The position numbers and the translations under genes were made by a program. DNA of 64,000 nt, taken from positions 1 through 64,000 of the forward strand of contig MPMR01000003.1 in NCBI GenBank assembly GCA_002238605.1. The letters run 5' to 3'. The DNA comes from BD2-11 clade cluster bacterium bin43. GTDB taxonomy: Bacteria > Gemmatimonadota > Gemmatimonadetes > Longimicrobiales > Gaopeijiaceae. Shown here in pieces: positions 46,451-56,898 of this stretch (positions within the stretch are counted from its first letter, which is position 1; each line of letters begins with the position of its first letter). The notes under the pieces are model-generated. The model ran no database searches. It was not told the origin of the DNA and saw nothing but the letters and a program-made list of their open reading frames with translations.

Positions 46451-47766
46451 GTTGCGAGCCGGGACATCTGCCTCCTCTGCAAGGCGCATTTCGCCATGCT
46501 GGTTCCGGCCGCGCACCGGATTCTGGTGCGCGTTGGTTGAACGGCCCGCTGTTGCCTGCGTCTCCAACAGCGCACGCACCACATTTTGTTGTGCGGCTGC
46601 TCCTGATGGCGGCAGTCATGTCCGGCGCCGCCGGCCCCCTTGTGGCCCAGGACTCCCCCGCCGACTACATCGCGCTCATCGAGGGCGTCCAGAGCCCGAA
46701 TCGGCAAGGTCTGGACGTGCTTACGTTGCCGGAGGTGATGGAGCGCTTCGGCGTGCCCGGAATGAGCGTTGCCGTCATCCGCGACTTCGAGGTGCACTGG
46801 GCCAGGGGGTACGGGATCGCGGACGTGGTGACCGGCGCGCCGGTGGACACCGGGACCCTCTTCCAGGCCGCCTCGATCTCAAAGCCGGTGACCGCCATGG
46901 CGGCACTGACCGCCGTCCAGGAGGGCCTGTTCACGCTGGACGACGACATCAACTCGATCCTGCGCTCCTGGTCGCTTCCGGGGCGCGGTTTCACGGACGA
47001 TCGTCCCGTCACCCCGCGGCTCCTCTTCAGCCACACCTCCGGGCTGGGCGACGGCCACGGCTTTCCGGGCTACGCACCGGATGCCCCCCGTCCGACCCCG
47101 GTGCAGATCTTCGAGGGAGACGGGCCTTCGAACGTGGGACCGGTCGAGCTGGTGCGCGCGCCCCTCACCGCGATGCACTACTCCGGCGGCGGCACGACCA
47201 TCATGCAGCTGGCCCTGACCGACGCCCGCGGCGAGTCCTTCCCCGACCTCATGCGCCGGACCGTCCTGGCGCCCGTTGGGATGACGCGCAGCACCTTCGA
47301 GCATCCCCTCCCCCCGGCCCTCGACGTGAACGCCGCGCGCGGCCACCGGGGCGACGGCCTGCCGATGGGACTGGAGAAGTGGCATGCGTACGCCGCGCTG
47401 GCCGCGGCCGGGCTGTGGACCACGCCCACCGACTTGGCGGGCTTCGCGATCGAGGTGCAGAAGGCGGCCCGCGGCGACCCGGACCGGGTGCTGTCGCGCG
47501 CGAGCGCGCAAGAAATGCTGAGCCCGGTGGGTGTGGGCTCCTACGCCGTGGGCTTCCACATCGAGCAGCGCGGCGAGGGCTGGTATTTCAACCACTCCGG
47601 GGGCAACTGGGGCTTCGTGTGCTACCTCACGGCGCACAGGGCCAAGGGGTACGGCGTGGTGGTAATGGCCAACTCTTCCGGCGGAGGCGGCCTTTATCGC
47701 GAAGTGCTGGAGCGGGTCGAGCGGGCCTACGGGTGGGATTCCCTGGACAAGCCGGTGCTGCGTTAG
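46447..47766 (+). CDS. Beta-lactamase-related serine hydrolase
   Basis: The 439-residue protein starts at the overlapped ATG behind GGAGGAAACGACG. A hydrophobic stretch ending in PLVAQ predicts secretion. The class C/penicillin-binding fold shows SxxK in AASISKPVTAM (catalytic Ser), a motif-2 region MHYSGGGTTIMQLAL where YSG replaces the usual YxN, and motif 3 in FNHSGGNWGF. It could be a D-aminopeptidase, esterase or transpeptidase-like hydrolase. True beta-lactamase activity is not implied. Confidence 0.9.
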   Translation: MSCEPGHLPPLQGAFRHAGSGRAPDSGARWLNGPLLPASPTAHAPHFVVRLLLMAAVMSGAAGPLVAQDSPADYIALIEGVQSPNRQGLDVLTLPEVMERFGVPGMSVAVIRDFEVHWARGYGIADVVTGAPVDTGTLFQAASISKPVTAMAALTAVQEGLFTLDDDINSILRSWSLPGRGFTDDRPVTPRLLFSHTSGLGDGHGFPGYAPDAPRPTPVQIFEGDGPSNVGPVELVRAPLTAMHYSGGGTTIMQLALTDARGESFPDLMRRTVLAPVGMTRSTFEHPLPPALDVNAARGHRGDGLPMGLEKWHAYAALAAAGLWTTPTDLAGFAIEVQKAARGDPDRVLSRASAQEMLSPVGVGSYAVGFHIEQRGEGWYFNHSGGNWGFVCYLTAHRAKGYGVVVMANSSGGGGLYREVLERVERAYGWDSLDKPVLR

Positions 47767-47858
47767 GGGCCACCCGCAGTCTGCAACCCGCCCGGCATCG
47801 CGCCGCGCCACGAGCTGGCGGGCACCGCCGTGTGCCGCGAGCCGGCAAGCGCTGGACT

Positions 47859-48863
47859 CTATCCCCCGCTCTCGCTCTTCAGCCGCCGAATCTCCTCGGC
47901 CAGCGCCGGCCCCACCTCGAACACGTCCCCCACGATGCCGTAGTCGGCCACGTTGAAGATGGGAGCGTCGGCGTCCTTGTTCACCGCGACGATGGTGCGC
48001 GCCGTGCGCATCCCGGCCAGATGCTGGATCGCCCCGGAGATGGCGAGCGCGAAGTAGAGCTTGGGCGCGATGGTCTTGCCCGTCTGGCCAACCTGCTCCG
48101 CGTGCGGGCGCCACCCGGCGTCCACCACCGCGCGCGAGGCTCCCAGGGCCGCGGTCGGTCCCAGGGCATCGCGCACATCCTCGATCACGCCCCAGTTCTC
48201 CGGACCGCGCATGCCGCGGCCGCCGGACACCACGATCTCCGCCTCCGCCACGTCGACGCTGCCACCCGAGGCGGCCCGGAACTCCACCACCCGCCCCGCC
48301 GGCGGCGCTCCTCCCGCCGGAGTGAACGCCTCTACCCTACCGGCCGCCGCGTGGGTGCCCGGTGGAAACACATGGGGACGGAGCGACACCACCGCCGGGC
48401 TGGCGTCGAAGGTGACGCGCGCAAACGCCTTCCCCCCGTACACCGGCCGGGTGACGACCAGCCCACCGTCCACCACCTCCAGGCCGGTGGCATCCGAGGC
48501 GAGCGGCACGTCGAGGAGCGCCGCCACCCTGGGCGCCAGGTCGGCCCCCAGCGCGCTGGCGGGAAAGAGCACGGCCCTGTATCCGCCTCCGGCGATCATG
48601 TCGGCGACGATGCGCGCGTAGCCCTCTGACTGGTATTGCGCCAGCTCGGCGCCCTCGGCCACCCGGATCACCTCCGCCCCGCGCGCGCCCAGCGACGCGC
48701 AGGCCGCGCCGAAGCCGGGTCCGCCTGCGGCCAGCCCGTGGGCTTCTCCACCGATTTGGCGCGCCAGCTCGGCCGCGGCCCCGACGACCTCGTGGGCCGT
48801 GGCGCGGACGCTGCCGTCCCGTTGCTCCACGAACGCGGCTACCACACCTGCGCCGGACTCCAT
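47859..48863 (-). CDS. etfA: Electron transfer flavoprotein alpha subunit
   Basis: The 334 residues form the FAD-binding alpha subunit that collects electrons from acyl-CoA and related dehydrogenases. Visible are [45 protein letters not shown] and the FAD block [20 protein letters not shown], then [20 protein letters not shown]. It lies 58 bases downstream of etfB on the same strand. No acyl-CoA dehydrogenase or ETF:quinone oxidoreductase is in the window. Confidence 0.95.
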   Translation of the reverse strand: MESGAGVVAAFVEQRDGSVRATAHEVVGAAAELARQIGGEAHGLAAGGPGFGAACASLGARGAEVIRVAEGAELAQYQSEGYARIVADMIAGGGYRAVLFPASALGADLAPRVAALLDVPLASDATGLEVVDGGLVVTRPVYGGKAFARVTFDASPAVVSLRPHVFPPGTHAAAGRVEAFTPAGGAPPAGRVVEFRAASGGSVDVAEAEIVVSGGRGMRGPENWGVIEDVRDALGPTAALGASRAVVDAGWRPHAEQVGQTGKTIAPKLYFALAISGAIQHLAGMRTARTIVAVNKDADAPIFNVADYGIVGDVFEVGPALAEEIRRLKSESGG

Positions 48864-48921
48864 CTCCGCCTCCGACCCGTACCCGGTGTCGTCAAAGGTT
48901 CGGTCAACACCGCGGCGGCGC

Positions 48922-49671
48922 TCACAGCGCCCCCGCCTCCTCCCGCAGCAGCCGCACCAGCTCGGGAACCGCCTTCACGCCCTCCCCCACGATCCGACCC
49001 GGCGGCCGGGGCGCAGGCGGTTCCAGCTCAAGCACGCGCAGGCGCGCGGCCGGGAGCTTGGCCGGCCGCCGCTCCAGGGGCTTGCGGCGCGCCGCCATGA
49101 TGCCCTTGAGGGTGGCGTAGCGGGGCTCGTAGGCACCCTTGGTGATCGTGACCACGCACGGAAGAGGCAGATCCACCACCTCCGTTCCCCCCTCCACCTC
49201 GCGGTGGCAGCGGACGTGGCCGTCCCCCGCCTCCAAGCGCGTCACCGCGGTCGCACAGGGCCGTGCGAGCAGCGTGGCGAGCATCGGGCCCACCTGCTGC
49301 TGGTCGTCGTCCGCCGCCTTCACCCCGAGCAGGATCAGCGGGGCGTCGGCTTCGGCGAGCTCCTCGGCCAGCGCCTTGGCGGTCGCAAGCCCGTCCATCG
49401 TGACCTCGCCTTCCAGCAGCACGGCCCGGTGCGCGCCCATCGCCAGGCTGTTCCTGAGGCTCTCCGCGGCGCCCGCGTCTCCTACGGTCACCGATGTAAC
49501 CTCGCCCGCCCCCAGGCCTTCGGTCACCTGCAGACCCGCCTCCAGGGCGAACTCGTCGTAGGGGCTCACGATGTACTTCACTCCGCTGGTATCGATAGAG
49601 ACGCCGTCGTCACCGACGCGTATCCGCGTCTCGGTGTCGGGTACCCTGCGGATGCAGACGCTCACGTTCAC
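48922..49671 (-). CDS. etfB: Electron transfer flavoprotein beta subunit
   Basis: The 249-residue subunit binds AMP and pairs with EtfA. It starts at a GTG (MNVSVCIRRVPDTETRIRVG). Conserved stretches are YIVSPYDEFALEAGLQVTE, LLEGEVTMDGLATAKALAEE, VGPMLATLLARPCATAVTRL and LPCVVTITKGAYEPRYATLK. The order etfB-etfA is the usual one. Together they would feed beta-oxidation electrons to the quinone pool, in line with the acyl-CoA ligase at 54140. Confidence 0.95.
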   Translation of the reverse strand: MNVSVCIRRVPDTETRIRVGDDGVSIDTSGVKYIVSPYDEFALEAGLQVTEGLGAGEVTSVTVGDAGAAESLRNSLAMGAHRAVLLEGEVTMDGLATAKALAEELAEADAPLILLGVKAADDDQQQVGPMLATLLARPCATAVTRLEAGDGHVRCHREVEGGTEVVDLPLPCVVTITKGAYEPRYATLKGIMAARRKPLERRPAKLPAARLRVLELEPPAPRPPGRIVGEGVKAVPELVRLLREEAGAL

Positions 49672-49792
49672 TTCGGGGTCGCTCCGGTTCGAGGATCAGG
49701 ACGGGAGAACCGCCGGCAAGCGCGCATTTCAACCACCGGCCGGCGCAAACAGCCCACAGAAGGTACACGAGATCCCGCCCGGGGGAATGGCC

Positions 49793-51205
49793 TCAAAGCG
49801 TCGCCCCCAGCACCGCGAAGCAGACGGCCGCCGCCCCTCCGGCCAGCAGCGCGTAGGGCAGCTGCGTGCGCACGTGGTCGATGTGATCGGTGGCCGCCGC
49901 CATGGACGAAATGATGGTGGTGTCGCTGATGGGCGAGGAGTGGTCGCCGAAGATGCCCCCGGAGAGCGCCGCCGCCACGAACGGGGCCAGCGGCATGCCC
50001 AACGTCTCCGCCACGGGCACCGCAATGGGCAACATGATGGCGAAGGTGCCCCAGCTCGAGCCGATCGAGAACGCGATCCCGCCCGCGACCAGGAACACGA
50101 GCGGCAGAAAGAGCATCGGCGGAAGCACGCCCTCGGTGACCTGCGCCACGTACTCGCCGGCGCCCAGGGTGCGCGCCACGGATCCCAGCGCCAGGGCCAG
50201 CAGCAGGATGAGCGCCAGCGGCATCAGCCCTCCCGCGCCCTTGAGGCCGGTCCGGGTGAGCTCGTCAAGGGTCGCGCCCCTCTGCGCCAGCAACAGCAGC
50301 CACGCCGCTCCCAGGCCGGCCAGCACAGCCCATAGCACGCTCGTCGACCCGGACCCCTCGAGCATCGATCCGCCGCCGGTCACGTACAGGCCCAGCGGCA
50401 TGGTCAGCACCATCACCGCGATCGGCACCAGCATGTTGCGCGCGCGCGGCGCGATTCGGCCGACCGGCGTGGGCGAGAGCACCGTCTCGTCCACCATCGG
50501 CTGGGCATTGGGCCACAGCACCTGTCCCTCCCGGGCCCGCTTCTCGGCCCTCTTCATGGGACCGATGTCGATCTTCCACATGATCGACGCGCCTGCGAGA
50601 AGGAAGGCGATGAGCGCGTAGAAGTTCACGGGAATCGCGGCGATGAAGACCCCGAGCGCGTCCTCCACGCCCAGCTCGTTCAGGATCCCCAGGTTCAGGG
50701 CTCCCCAGGCGTTCAGTGGAATGAGGATGCAGATGGGCGCCGAGGTGGAGTCGACGATGTAGGCAAGCCGTTCGCGGGAGATGCGGAAACGGTCGAAGAG
50801 CGGCCGCGACACCGCCCCGGCCACGAGCACCGTGATGTTCGACTCGATGAAGATCACGATGCCGATGATCCACGCCAGGAACTGGGCGCGGCGTCCGTCG
50901 GTGACCCAGCGGTTGCCCTCGATCCAGCGCACGAATCCACGCACGCCGCCGGCGGCTTCCAGCGTCGCGATCATCGCGCCGATGACCAGGGTGAACAGGA
51001 TCACCCGGGCGTTGCCGGGGTCGCCCAGCACCGCCACGGTCTGCTCGATCGCGGTGGCGAGGCCGGCGAGCGGGTTCCAGCCTTCGAGGATGGTCCAGCC
51101 GATCCAGATGCCCGCCGCAAGCGACACGTAGACTTGCCGGCTCCAGATCGCCAAGACGATCGCGAGGACGGTGGGAAGGAGCGAAATCCAGCCGGGTTCG
51201 TTCAT
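49793..51205 (-). CDS. NhaC-family Na+/H+ antiporter-like permease
   Basis: This is a 470-residue inner-membrane protein with about 11 hydrophobic segments. It starts [20 protein letters not shown] at 51205, overlapping the stop of the glycosylase gene (ATGA). Family blocks are [60 protein letters not shown] and [20 protein letters not shown]. These fit the NhaC-like Na+/H+ antiporter group, whose members also include malate/lactate-type exchangers. The ion and counter-ion are not decided by sequence. Confidence 0.88.
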   Translation of the reverse strand: MNEPGWISLLPTVLAIVLAIWSRQVYVSLAAGIWIGWTILEGWNPLAGLATAIEQTVAVLGDPGNARVILFTLVIGAMIATLEAAGGVRGFVRWIEGNRWVTDGRRAQFLAWIIGIVIFIESNITVLVAGAVSRPLFDRFRISRERLAYIVDSTSAPICILIPLNAWGALNLGILNELGVEDALGVFIAAIPVNFYALIAFLLAGASIMWKIDIGPMKRAEKRAREGQVLWPNAQPMVDETVLSPTPVGRIAPRARNMLVPIAVMVLTMPLGLYVTGGGSMLEGSGSTSVLWAVLAGLGAAWLLLLAQRGATLDELTRTGLKGAGGLMPLALILLLALALGSVARTLGAGEYVAQVTEGVLPPMLFLPLVFLVAGGIAFSIGSSWGTFAIMLPIAVPVAETLGMPLAPFVAAALSGGIFGDHSSPISDTTIISSMAAATDHIDHVRTQLPYALLAGGAAAVCFAVLGATL

Positions 51206-51819
51206 CGGGTTCCGCCTGTGCGCCTGGAAACGTGAGGGTTGCCCTGAAGGAAGAAGCGCAGTTCGCGGTCGCGCGCCCGGGTTACCCCGATGCGCGGGGA
51301 CCGTGCGACGCTCCCGGCCGGAACCGGTTTCCGAGGAATGAGACGCAGGGGCGCCCGGTCCAGGAAGTGGCCGTCGAGCGCCCCTGTGACGCCCAGTGCC
51401 TGGCAGAGCCGCGCCGGACCGGAGCACAGGTCGCGGGTCCTGCCCCGCCGCGCCGCCATGGTGGCGTCACCCGCCACCGGCTCGAGCGCGCGCACCAGCA
51501 CCGCGGCCGGAAAGCCCTCCTGCCCGGTCACGACGTTCAGGCACCAGTGCATGCCGTAGATGAGGTAGACGTAGGCGATTCCGGGAGGACCGAACATGGA
51601 CGCGTTGCGCCTGGTGCGGCCGATTCGCTCGGCGGCGTGGGACGCGGGGTCGTGGGGTCCGGTGTAGGCCTCCACCTCTACGATGCGGCCCGCCGTTCGG
51701 ACGCCGCCCACGGTCGACTCCACCTCCCAGCCCAGAATGTCGGGAGCGACGGCCCGGGCGCCCCTCGCCAGAAGGCCGGGGAGCGTTTCGTTCGAAGCGG
51801 AGGTATCGAACGCCACCAC
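51202..51819 (-). CDS. 3-methyladenine DNA glycosylase (AAG/MPG family)
   Basis: The 205-residue base-excision enzyme removes alkylated purines. Conserved features are [31 protein letters not shown] with the catalytic Glu, [20 protein letters not shown] and MHWCLNVVT. The [14 protein letters not shown] region is present as [14 protein letters not shown]. It starts at a GTG 19 bases after the NYN-LOTUS gene and overlaps the antiporter start by four bases, so all three are probably one transcript. Confidence 0.93.
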   Translation of the reverse strand: MVAFDTSASNETLPGLLARGARAVAPDILGWEVESTVGGVRTAGRIVEVEAYTGPHDPASHAAERIGRTRRNASMFGPPGIAYVYLIYGMHWCLNVVTGQEGFPAAVLVRALEPVAGDATMAARRGRTRDLCSGPARLCQALGVTGALDGHFLDRAPLRLIPRKPVPAGSVARSPRIGVTRARDRELRFFLQGNPHVSRRTGGTR

Positions 51820-51838
51820 TCGCTCGGCCGCGCGCCGC

Positions 51839-54025
51839 TCAGGAGGATCCGCGGCGACGCCCCAGCCGTGTCCGCCGAGCTGCGTCCGAAGACGTCTTCC
51901 GGGTTGCGGCCTTCTTCGAGGTCGTGGCCTTCTGCGGGGTTGCGGCCTTCTGCGCGGTCGTGTCCTTCTGCGAGGTCGTGGCCTTCTTCGGGGTTGCGGC
52001 CTGCTGCGAGGTCGTGTCCTTCGGCGGGGTCGTGTCCTGTTTCGAGGTCGCGGCCTTCTTCGCGGTCATGTCCTTCTTCGAGGTCGCGGCCTTCTTCAAG
52101 GTCGCACTCTTCTGCGGGGCCGCGGCCTTCCTAGCGGTCGCACTCTTCTTCGAGGTCGTGGCCTTCTTAGCGGTCGCACTCTTCTTCGAGGTCGTGGCCT
52201 TCTTAGCGGTCGCGGCCTTCTGCGACGTCACCGCCCCTGGCGCGACCGCACTCTGCTCCGAACCCGCCTCCGTCCTGGAGCGGCGGCCGAAGTCCTCCAG
52301 CCACGCCTCTTTTACCTTGGCCACCCGGTTGGGCGGAAGGACGCCCTCCAGCTTCTCGATGGAGTCGTGCAGCACGTGGAAGACGCGGTCGCCGAAAACT
52401 TCGATGAGACGCTCCGCGGTCTTCGCGCCCACGCCCCGGTAGCGGTTGGCCAGGTAGCGCTGGACCGCGGCGGCATCGGTGGGCAGCCCGAGACCGCCGG
52501 GATCGAACGCGGGTTCGGGCTCGGCGCGCTGTTCACGCCTGGCGTCCTCCTTCTCGTGCTCGCGGGCCCGCTGGCTTTGACGCCACATGCGCAGCCGCGG
52601 CGAGCGGGGCGTTCGCCCGCCCTTCTTCGCAGCGGGCGCCTCCGCGGGCGCCGCCGGCTCCGCCGGAGCTGCGCTACCCGTCTGCGCGGAGGTGGAATCG
52701 GCCTCTCCCGCTTCCGCGACCGCTCCCCGCGACGCGGAAGCAGCGGCAGCCGATCCGTCGGGAGCCCCTTGCTTCGGCCCGGCGGGCGATCTGCTCCCGT
52801 CCTCCGATCCGGTGGGCGAAGCCTCAGCCGCCCGGGCACGGTCTGACCGGGGAAGCCGCACGACGAAGTTACCCGCCTCGTTGCGGCGGATGCGCACGAC
52901 CTCGTGCTCGTGGGCCTGCGTGAGGAACTTGCTGAACTTGCTGAAGCCGAGCCCCGCTTCGTCAAAGCTCCGGTCGAGGTCCAGCATGCGGCGCTTCACA
53001 TCGGAATCCCGCGTCCAGTTGTTGTCCGGGCTGATGTCCGGCAACGCCCTGCGCAGGAGCGCGTATGCGTCCGCAAGGGGGTCGGCGCCTTCTGCTCCGT
53101 TTCCGGAAACGCCCTCCCGGCGGGGTTCGCTCTCCGGGGACGCGGCCTCGCTGCGCGCCGCAGCCGCGCGCCTGCGCTCCGGACCACCGGGACCGCCTGC
53201 CCGGGTGCGCGCGCCGGGATGTCGTGGGGCGGAGCTGTCTCGCCGGCGGGCGCCCGCCGGAAGTATCTCGTGCTGGCCGTTCTCGAGCTTGCGCAGGCGC
53301 ACGAGCCCGCGGGAGGCCGCCTCCGCGAGAAACTTGCTGAACTTGCTGAAACCGTACTTCGATTCCTCGAAACCCGGGTTCATTTCCAGCATTACCTGCT
53401 TGAGGCGGTCCGAGCGCATCACGTCTCCGCGCTCGATCATCTTCTTCGACGCCTCACTGACCAGACTCCAGGGGTCCACGGACTTGCCCTTGTCTCCCGC
53501 GGACGTCTTCTGAAGTCCGGTGATCGACGAGTACGAGTAGTATTCGTCGCAGTTCTGGACCAGGATATCGGAGCTGGATTCCTGGATCCCCACCCCGATC
53601 ACGTACTTCCCGTACTCCTTCAGCTTCAGGACCAGACTGGAAAAGTCACTGTCTCCCGTAAGGAGAATGTAGGTTCCGATTTCCGGACGAATGAAGACCA
53701 GCTCCATGCCATCGATCGCCATGCGGATATCGGTGGCGTTCTTCTTCGAACTGCCGTAGGCGGGCGCGAAGATCAGGTCGACCGACGCCTCCGAGAGCGG
53801 CACGATGTACTGGGGATACCGGCGCCAGTCCGCGTAGGCCCGCTGGACGGTGACCTTGCCCTTGATGATGTCGGAGTTGAGGAGCGTCTTGATCTCTTTG
53901 GAAAGATCGCTCCGGATGCCCATCGTCACGTTGTCGAAGTCGATGAGCAGCGCCGCGTTGGGCGCCGAAGACAGGACCGGGCCCACCCCTTCGACATGCG
54001 GGGCGCGCGTGAAGTGATTGATCAT
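51839..54025 (-). CDS. NYN-domain / tandem OST-HTH (LOTUS) / HhH protein with H1-like tail
   Basis: This is a 728-residue multidomain protein. A LabA-like NYN (PIN-fold) ribonuclease domain fills about residues 20-170, with acidic-site Asp residues in [24 protein letters not shown] and [14 protein letters not shown]. Two OST-HTH/LOTUS RNA-binding domains follow at about 185-255 and 316-393, each with [10 protein letters not shown] or [11 protein letters not shown] charged Ala/Pro linker leads to a helix-hairpin-helix segment (about 495-560; [20 protein letters not shown]) like that of RecD2. The last 125 residues are nine Lys/Ala/Thr units resembling histone H1. It probably binds nucleic acid and cuts RNA. 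A glycosylase gene is 19 bases downstream. Confidence 0.85.
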   Translation of the reverse strand: MINHFTRAPHVEGVGPVLSSAPNAALLIDFDNVTMGIRSDLSKEIKTLLNSDIIKGKVTVQRAYADWRRYPQYIVPLSEASVDLIFAPAYGSSKKNATDIRMAIDGMELVFIRPEIGTYILLTGDSDFSSLVLKLKEYGKYVIGVGIQESSSDILVQNCDEYYSYSSITGLQKTSAGDKGKSVDPWSLVSEASKKMIERGDVMRSDRLKQVMLEMNPGFEESKYGFSKFSKFLAEAASRGLVRLRKLENGQHEILPAGARRRDSSAPRHPGARTRAGGPGGPERRRAAAARSEAASPESEPRREGVSGNGAEGADPLADAYALLRRALPDISPDNNWTRDSDVKRRMLDLDRSFDEAGLGFSKFSKFLTQAHEHEVVRIRRNEAGNFVVRLPRSDRARAAEASPTGSEDGSRSPAGPKQGAPDGSAAAASASRGAVAEAGEADSTSAQTGSAAPAEPAAPAEAPAAKKGGRTPRSPRLRMWRQSQRAREHEKEDARREQRAEPEPAFDPGGLGLPTDAAAVQRYLANRYRGVGAKTAERLIEVFGDRVFHVLHDSIEKLEGVLPPNRVAKVKEAWLEDFGRRSRTEAGSEQSAVAPGAVTSQKAATAKKATTSKKSATAKKATTSKKSATARKAAAPQKSATLKKAATSKKDMTAKKAATSKQDTTPPKDTTSQQAATPKKATTSQKDTTAQKAATPQKATTSKKAATRKTSSDAARRTRLGRRRGSS
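51890..52213 (-). repeat. Nine 36-bp tandem units encoding an H1-like Lys/Ala/Thr tail
   Basis: The repeat encodes 12-residue units in one frame, from [12 protein letters not shown] twice in perfect copy through degenerate versions ([24 protein letters not shown]) to [12 protein letters not shown], then an Arg-rich end. The pattern is that of bacterial histone-H1-like or AlgP-type tails that coat DNA or RNA. Copy number could vary between strains by slippage, without frame loss. Confidence 0.9.
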
Positions 54026-54139
54026 CTGATGTTCTCTTGCAACCGAAGTTCCGGCCGCCGAGCCTCCCTCTCCGGTCCACCCTCTCTCCGGCGGCGCACG
54101 CCGGGATCGGTTGTGGAGCGGGGCTGGGAAGCCAGTGAC

Positions 54140-55756
54140 CTAGCCGTGCCGGCGCAGGATGTCAGCCCGCAAAAGGCGAGCCAGTTCTCCGCGTCCGACC
54201 TTCCCGGCTGCCGTCGCCGGGAAGTCGTCAAAAAATTGGATCCGATCAGGCACCTTGTAGGTGGCCAGCGAGGGGCGGCACCACGCTCTCAACTCCTCCG
54301 CCGAGACCATGGCCCCTTCGATCGTGTGCACGCAGGCGCAGACGGCCTCGCCCAGAAGTTCGTCGGGCAGGCCCACCACCACTACATCCCGTACCGCCGG
54401 GTGTGTCGCGATTCTGTTCTCGACTTCCCGGGGATACACATCGAACCCAGCCTTAATGATAACATCGCCCTGGCGACCGACCAAATGCAGGTAGCCGTCT
54501 TCGTCCACGATGCCCATGTCGCCGGTGTGCAGGAAGCGGTCAGCGTCGAAGTGCCGCCGGGTATTGTCCGGCTGCCGGTAGTAGCCGCGCATCACGCCCG
54601 GGCCGCGAACCCGGAGCTCCCCCAGGCTTTCGACCGGCAGCACGGATCCGTCGCCGTCGCAGACCCGCACCGAGACGTCGGCCAGCGGACGTCCCACGGT
54701 GAAGCGCTGCTTCTCGGGGGGATCCCCGGCGCGAGTCATGGAGAGGGTGGACCCGGCCTCCGTGAGCGAATACGCCACCTGCAGGTTCGGACAGAGCTCC
54801 TCGCGCACATGGCGCAGGGGGAGATCGCCGATGGGCCCGCCCGTGACGATGCCGGTTCGCAGGCTGGAGAGGTCGCGCGGCATGCGCCGCTGGGCATGCA
54901 GCTCGGTGAGGAAGTGCGTGGGCACACCGTAGTGCACGGTGGCGCGGTGCCGTTCGATCAGATCCAGCGCCTCCTCCCCCTCGAAGCTCTCCTGCAGCAC
55001 GATCGACGCGCCCGCGCCCGCGGTGCCGAGGATGGCGGGACCGAGCGAAAACGCGTGGAAGATGTCGCTGGCCCCTATGACGCGGTCAGCCGGGGTCACG
55101 CCCAGCTCCGCCGCGGTCTGGCGCGCGGGCTGCACCAGGTTGGCGTGGGTCAACTCCACGCCCTTCGGCTTTCCGGTGGTCCCGGCCGTGTAGAGCAGCG
55201 CGAATTGGTCGTCAGCCGCCAGCTCCGGCTGTGGACACTTCTTCGCCCGTCCCGCCGAGACCAGGTCTTCGAATGGATAGATCTGGTCGTCGTACCAGAG
55301 GTCGTCTTCACCAACCGTGATTACGTAGCCCAGTTCCGGCAGCTCTTCCAGCACTTCCTCGGCGAACTGCAGGTAGTCGATGCCTTCGAAGGTCTCGGGC
55401 GTCACCGCGACCGCGGCCTGGGAGTGACGCAGGCGGTAGCGCAGCTCGAGCGGCGGGAGACGGGGATTGAGCGGCACTACGACGATTCCGAGTCTGGCCG
55501 CCGCGAAGGCCGCCACGATGAACTCGGGACATCCGGGCAGCAGGATCGCGAGGCGGTCGCCCCGCTCGATGCCCAGGCGGTGCAGGGACGCCGCCAGGTC
55601 CCGGGCCTGGCTCTCCACCTGGCCGTAGGTCATCATGCCGCCCTCGAAGAGAAGAAACGGCCGGCCGGGATCGGAGGCCGCAGCCGCGGCCAGCACGGCG
55701 CCGGCTGTGGAGGGTGACGAACCCGGAGAACGGGCGCGGTCGGCGTCGCGGTTCAT
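54140..55756 (-). CDS. AMP-binding acyl-CoA synthetase/ligase
   Basis: The 538-residue adenylate-forming enzyme activates a carboxylic acid, probably a fatty acid, to its CoA thioester. Motifs are the P-loop [16 protein letters not shown] (about 185-200), YSLTEAGSTLSMTR, ELRVRGPGVMRGYYRQPD, LHTGDMGIVDEDGYLHLVGR and the C-terminal VPDRIQFFDDFPATAAGKVG with the catalytic Lys. It starts 23 bases after aroB on the same strand. Medium- or long-chain acids are the likely substrates, but the pocket cannot be read from sequence. Confidence 0.92.
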   Translation of the reverse strand: MNRDADRARSPGSSPSTAGAVLAAAAASDPGRPFLLFEGGMMTYGQVESQARDLAASLHRLGIERGDRLAILLPGCPEFIVAAFAAARLGIVVVPLNPRLPPLELRYRLRHSQAAVAVTPETFEGIDYLQFAEEVLEELPELGYVITVGEDDLWYDDQIYPFEDLVSAGRAKKCPQPELAADDQFALLYTAGTTGKPKGVELTHANLVQPARQTAAELGVTPADRVIGASDIFHAFSLGPAILGTAGAGASIVLQESFEGEEALDLIERHRATVHYGVPTHFLTELHAQRRMPRDLSSLRTGIVTGGPIGDLPLRHVREELCPNLQVAYSLTEAGSTLSMTRAGDPPEKQRFTVGRPLADVSVRVCDGDGSVLPVESLGELRVRGPGVMRGYYRQPDNTRRHFDADRFLHTGDMGIVDEDGYLHLVGRQGDVIIKAGFDVYPREVENRIATHPAVRDVVVVGLPDELLGEAVCACVHTIEGAMVSAEELRAWCRPSLATYKVPDRIQFFDDFPATAAGKVGRGELARLLRADILRRHG

Positions 55757-55779
55757 TCAGAAGATGCGTGTTGGGGGAA

Positions 55780-56898
55780 TCATGGCGCCTCGCCAAGTAC
55801 GGCCAGCACCACTTCGTCGGGCAGGGCGTGCGTCCACCCGCCTGTACCGTCCACTCGCCCGATCCGGTCCAGGAGGACGTACGCGGGAGATCCGGCGCGC
55901 GTTTTCTTGTCGGTGGGAGTGCGCGCCAGGACGGCGGCGGCATCGGTGCCCGGGGGCGGGGTTGTGGGCAGGCGGCAACCGTTGAGCGCCTCGGCCAGGC
56001 GGTCGGAGGTGCCCGGCGCGGTGCGCCCGATCCGTTCGCCGGCGCGCGCTTCCAGAATCATGCCGAGGGAGACGGCGGACCCGTGCGGGAGCGTGTAGCC
56101 GGACTCCGCCTCGAGCGCGTGCCCGAGCGTGTGCCCGAAGTTGAGGAGCTTCCTGAGCCCTCCTTCCCGTTCGTCCTCGCTGACCACGCGGGCCTTGAGT
56201 TCCACCGACCGGCGCACCACCGCCTCCATGGCGGCGCCGTCTCCCGCCAGCACCCCCGCGGCGGAGCGCGCGACCTCCTCGAAGTAGTCCTCGTCCAGGA
56301 TCGCTCCGTGCTTGACCGCCTCGGCGAGCCCCTGGGCGCGCTCCGCCGCAGGCAGGGTGAAGAGGTAGTCGGGATCGGCGACCACGACCCGCGGCGGGTG
56401 GAAAGCCCCGATCAGGTTCTTGCCGGCGCGCGTGTCCACCCCTGTCTTCCCCCCCACCGAAGCATCGACCATGGCGACCAGACTGGTCGGAACCTGCACC
56501 ACCGGAATGCCCCGCAGCAGGGTCGCGGCCACGAAGCCCGCCAGATCTCCGGTCACCCCGCCCCCGAGCGCGACCACGCAGCCGTCGCGCCCGAATCCCG
56601 CAGCCAGCAGCTCGTCCGAGAGTCGCGACCAGCTCCGCCGGATCTTGTTCTCCTCCCCCGCGGGAAAGGTGAACAGCTCCGCCCTCGCACCGTGCACGGC
56701 CAGGGCGTCCAACAGGTCGCGTCCGTGCAGCACGGCCACCGTCGCGTCCGCGATCACCGCATAGCGGTGCGCGGGCGCAAACTCGGCGAGCAGTTCCGGC
56801 ATCGCATGGCGCAGGCCGCGCGACACGAGCACCGGGTATGCCCCGCCCCCCCTCGTGTTCACATGCACGGCGTGGGCTGCGGACGCGCGCGAACTCAA
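55780..56898 (-). CDS. aroB: 3-dehydroquinate synthase AroB
   Basis: AroB closes the ring of DAHP in the shikimate pathway, using NAD and a metal. Family blocks are VVALGGGVTGDLAGFVAATL, RGIPVVQVPTSLVAMVDASV, GGKTGVDTRAGKNLIGAFHP, AEAVKHGAILD and the metal site LNFGHTLGHALE with SGYTLPHGSAVSLGM. The TTG at 56898 overlaps the upstream stop (TTGA) and gives 372 residues; a GTG at 56868 gives 362, nearer the family average. No other aro gene is adjacent. Confidence 0.93.
   Translation of the reverse strand: MSSRASAAHAVHVNTRGGGAYPVLVSRGLRHAMPELLAEFAPAHRYAVIADATVAVLHGRDLLDALAVHGARAELFTFPAGEENKIRRSWSRLSDELLAAGFGRDGCVVALGGGVTGDLAGFVAATLLRGIPVVQVPTSLVAMVDASVGGKTGVDTRAGKNLIGAFHPPRVVVADPDYLFTLPAAERAQGLAEAVKHGAILDEDYFEEVARSAAGVLAGDGAAMEAVVRRSVELKARVVSEDEREGGLRKLLNFGHTLGHALEAESGYTLPHGSAVSLGMILEARAGERIGRTAPGTSDRLAEALNGCRLPTTPPPGTDAAAVLARTPTDKKTRAGSPAYVLLDRIGRVDGTGGWTHALPDEVVLAVLGEAP

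Noticed and set aside
51890-52213. Regular 36-bp repeats considered as a CRISPR array
   Set aside because: Units are contiguous with no unique spacers and encode an in-frame Lys/Ala/Thr tail; no cas genes are present.
52904-55717. 937-codon plus-strand open frame
   Set aside because: It is antisense to the NYN-LOTUS gene and the acyl ligase, both of which have clear domains.
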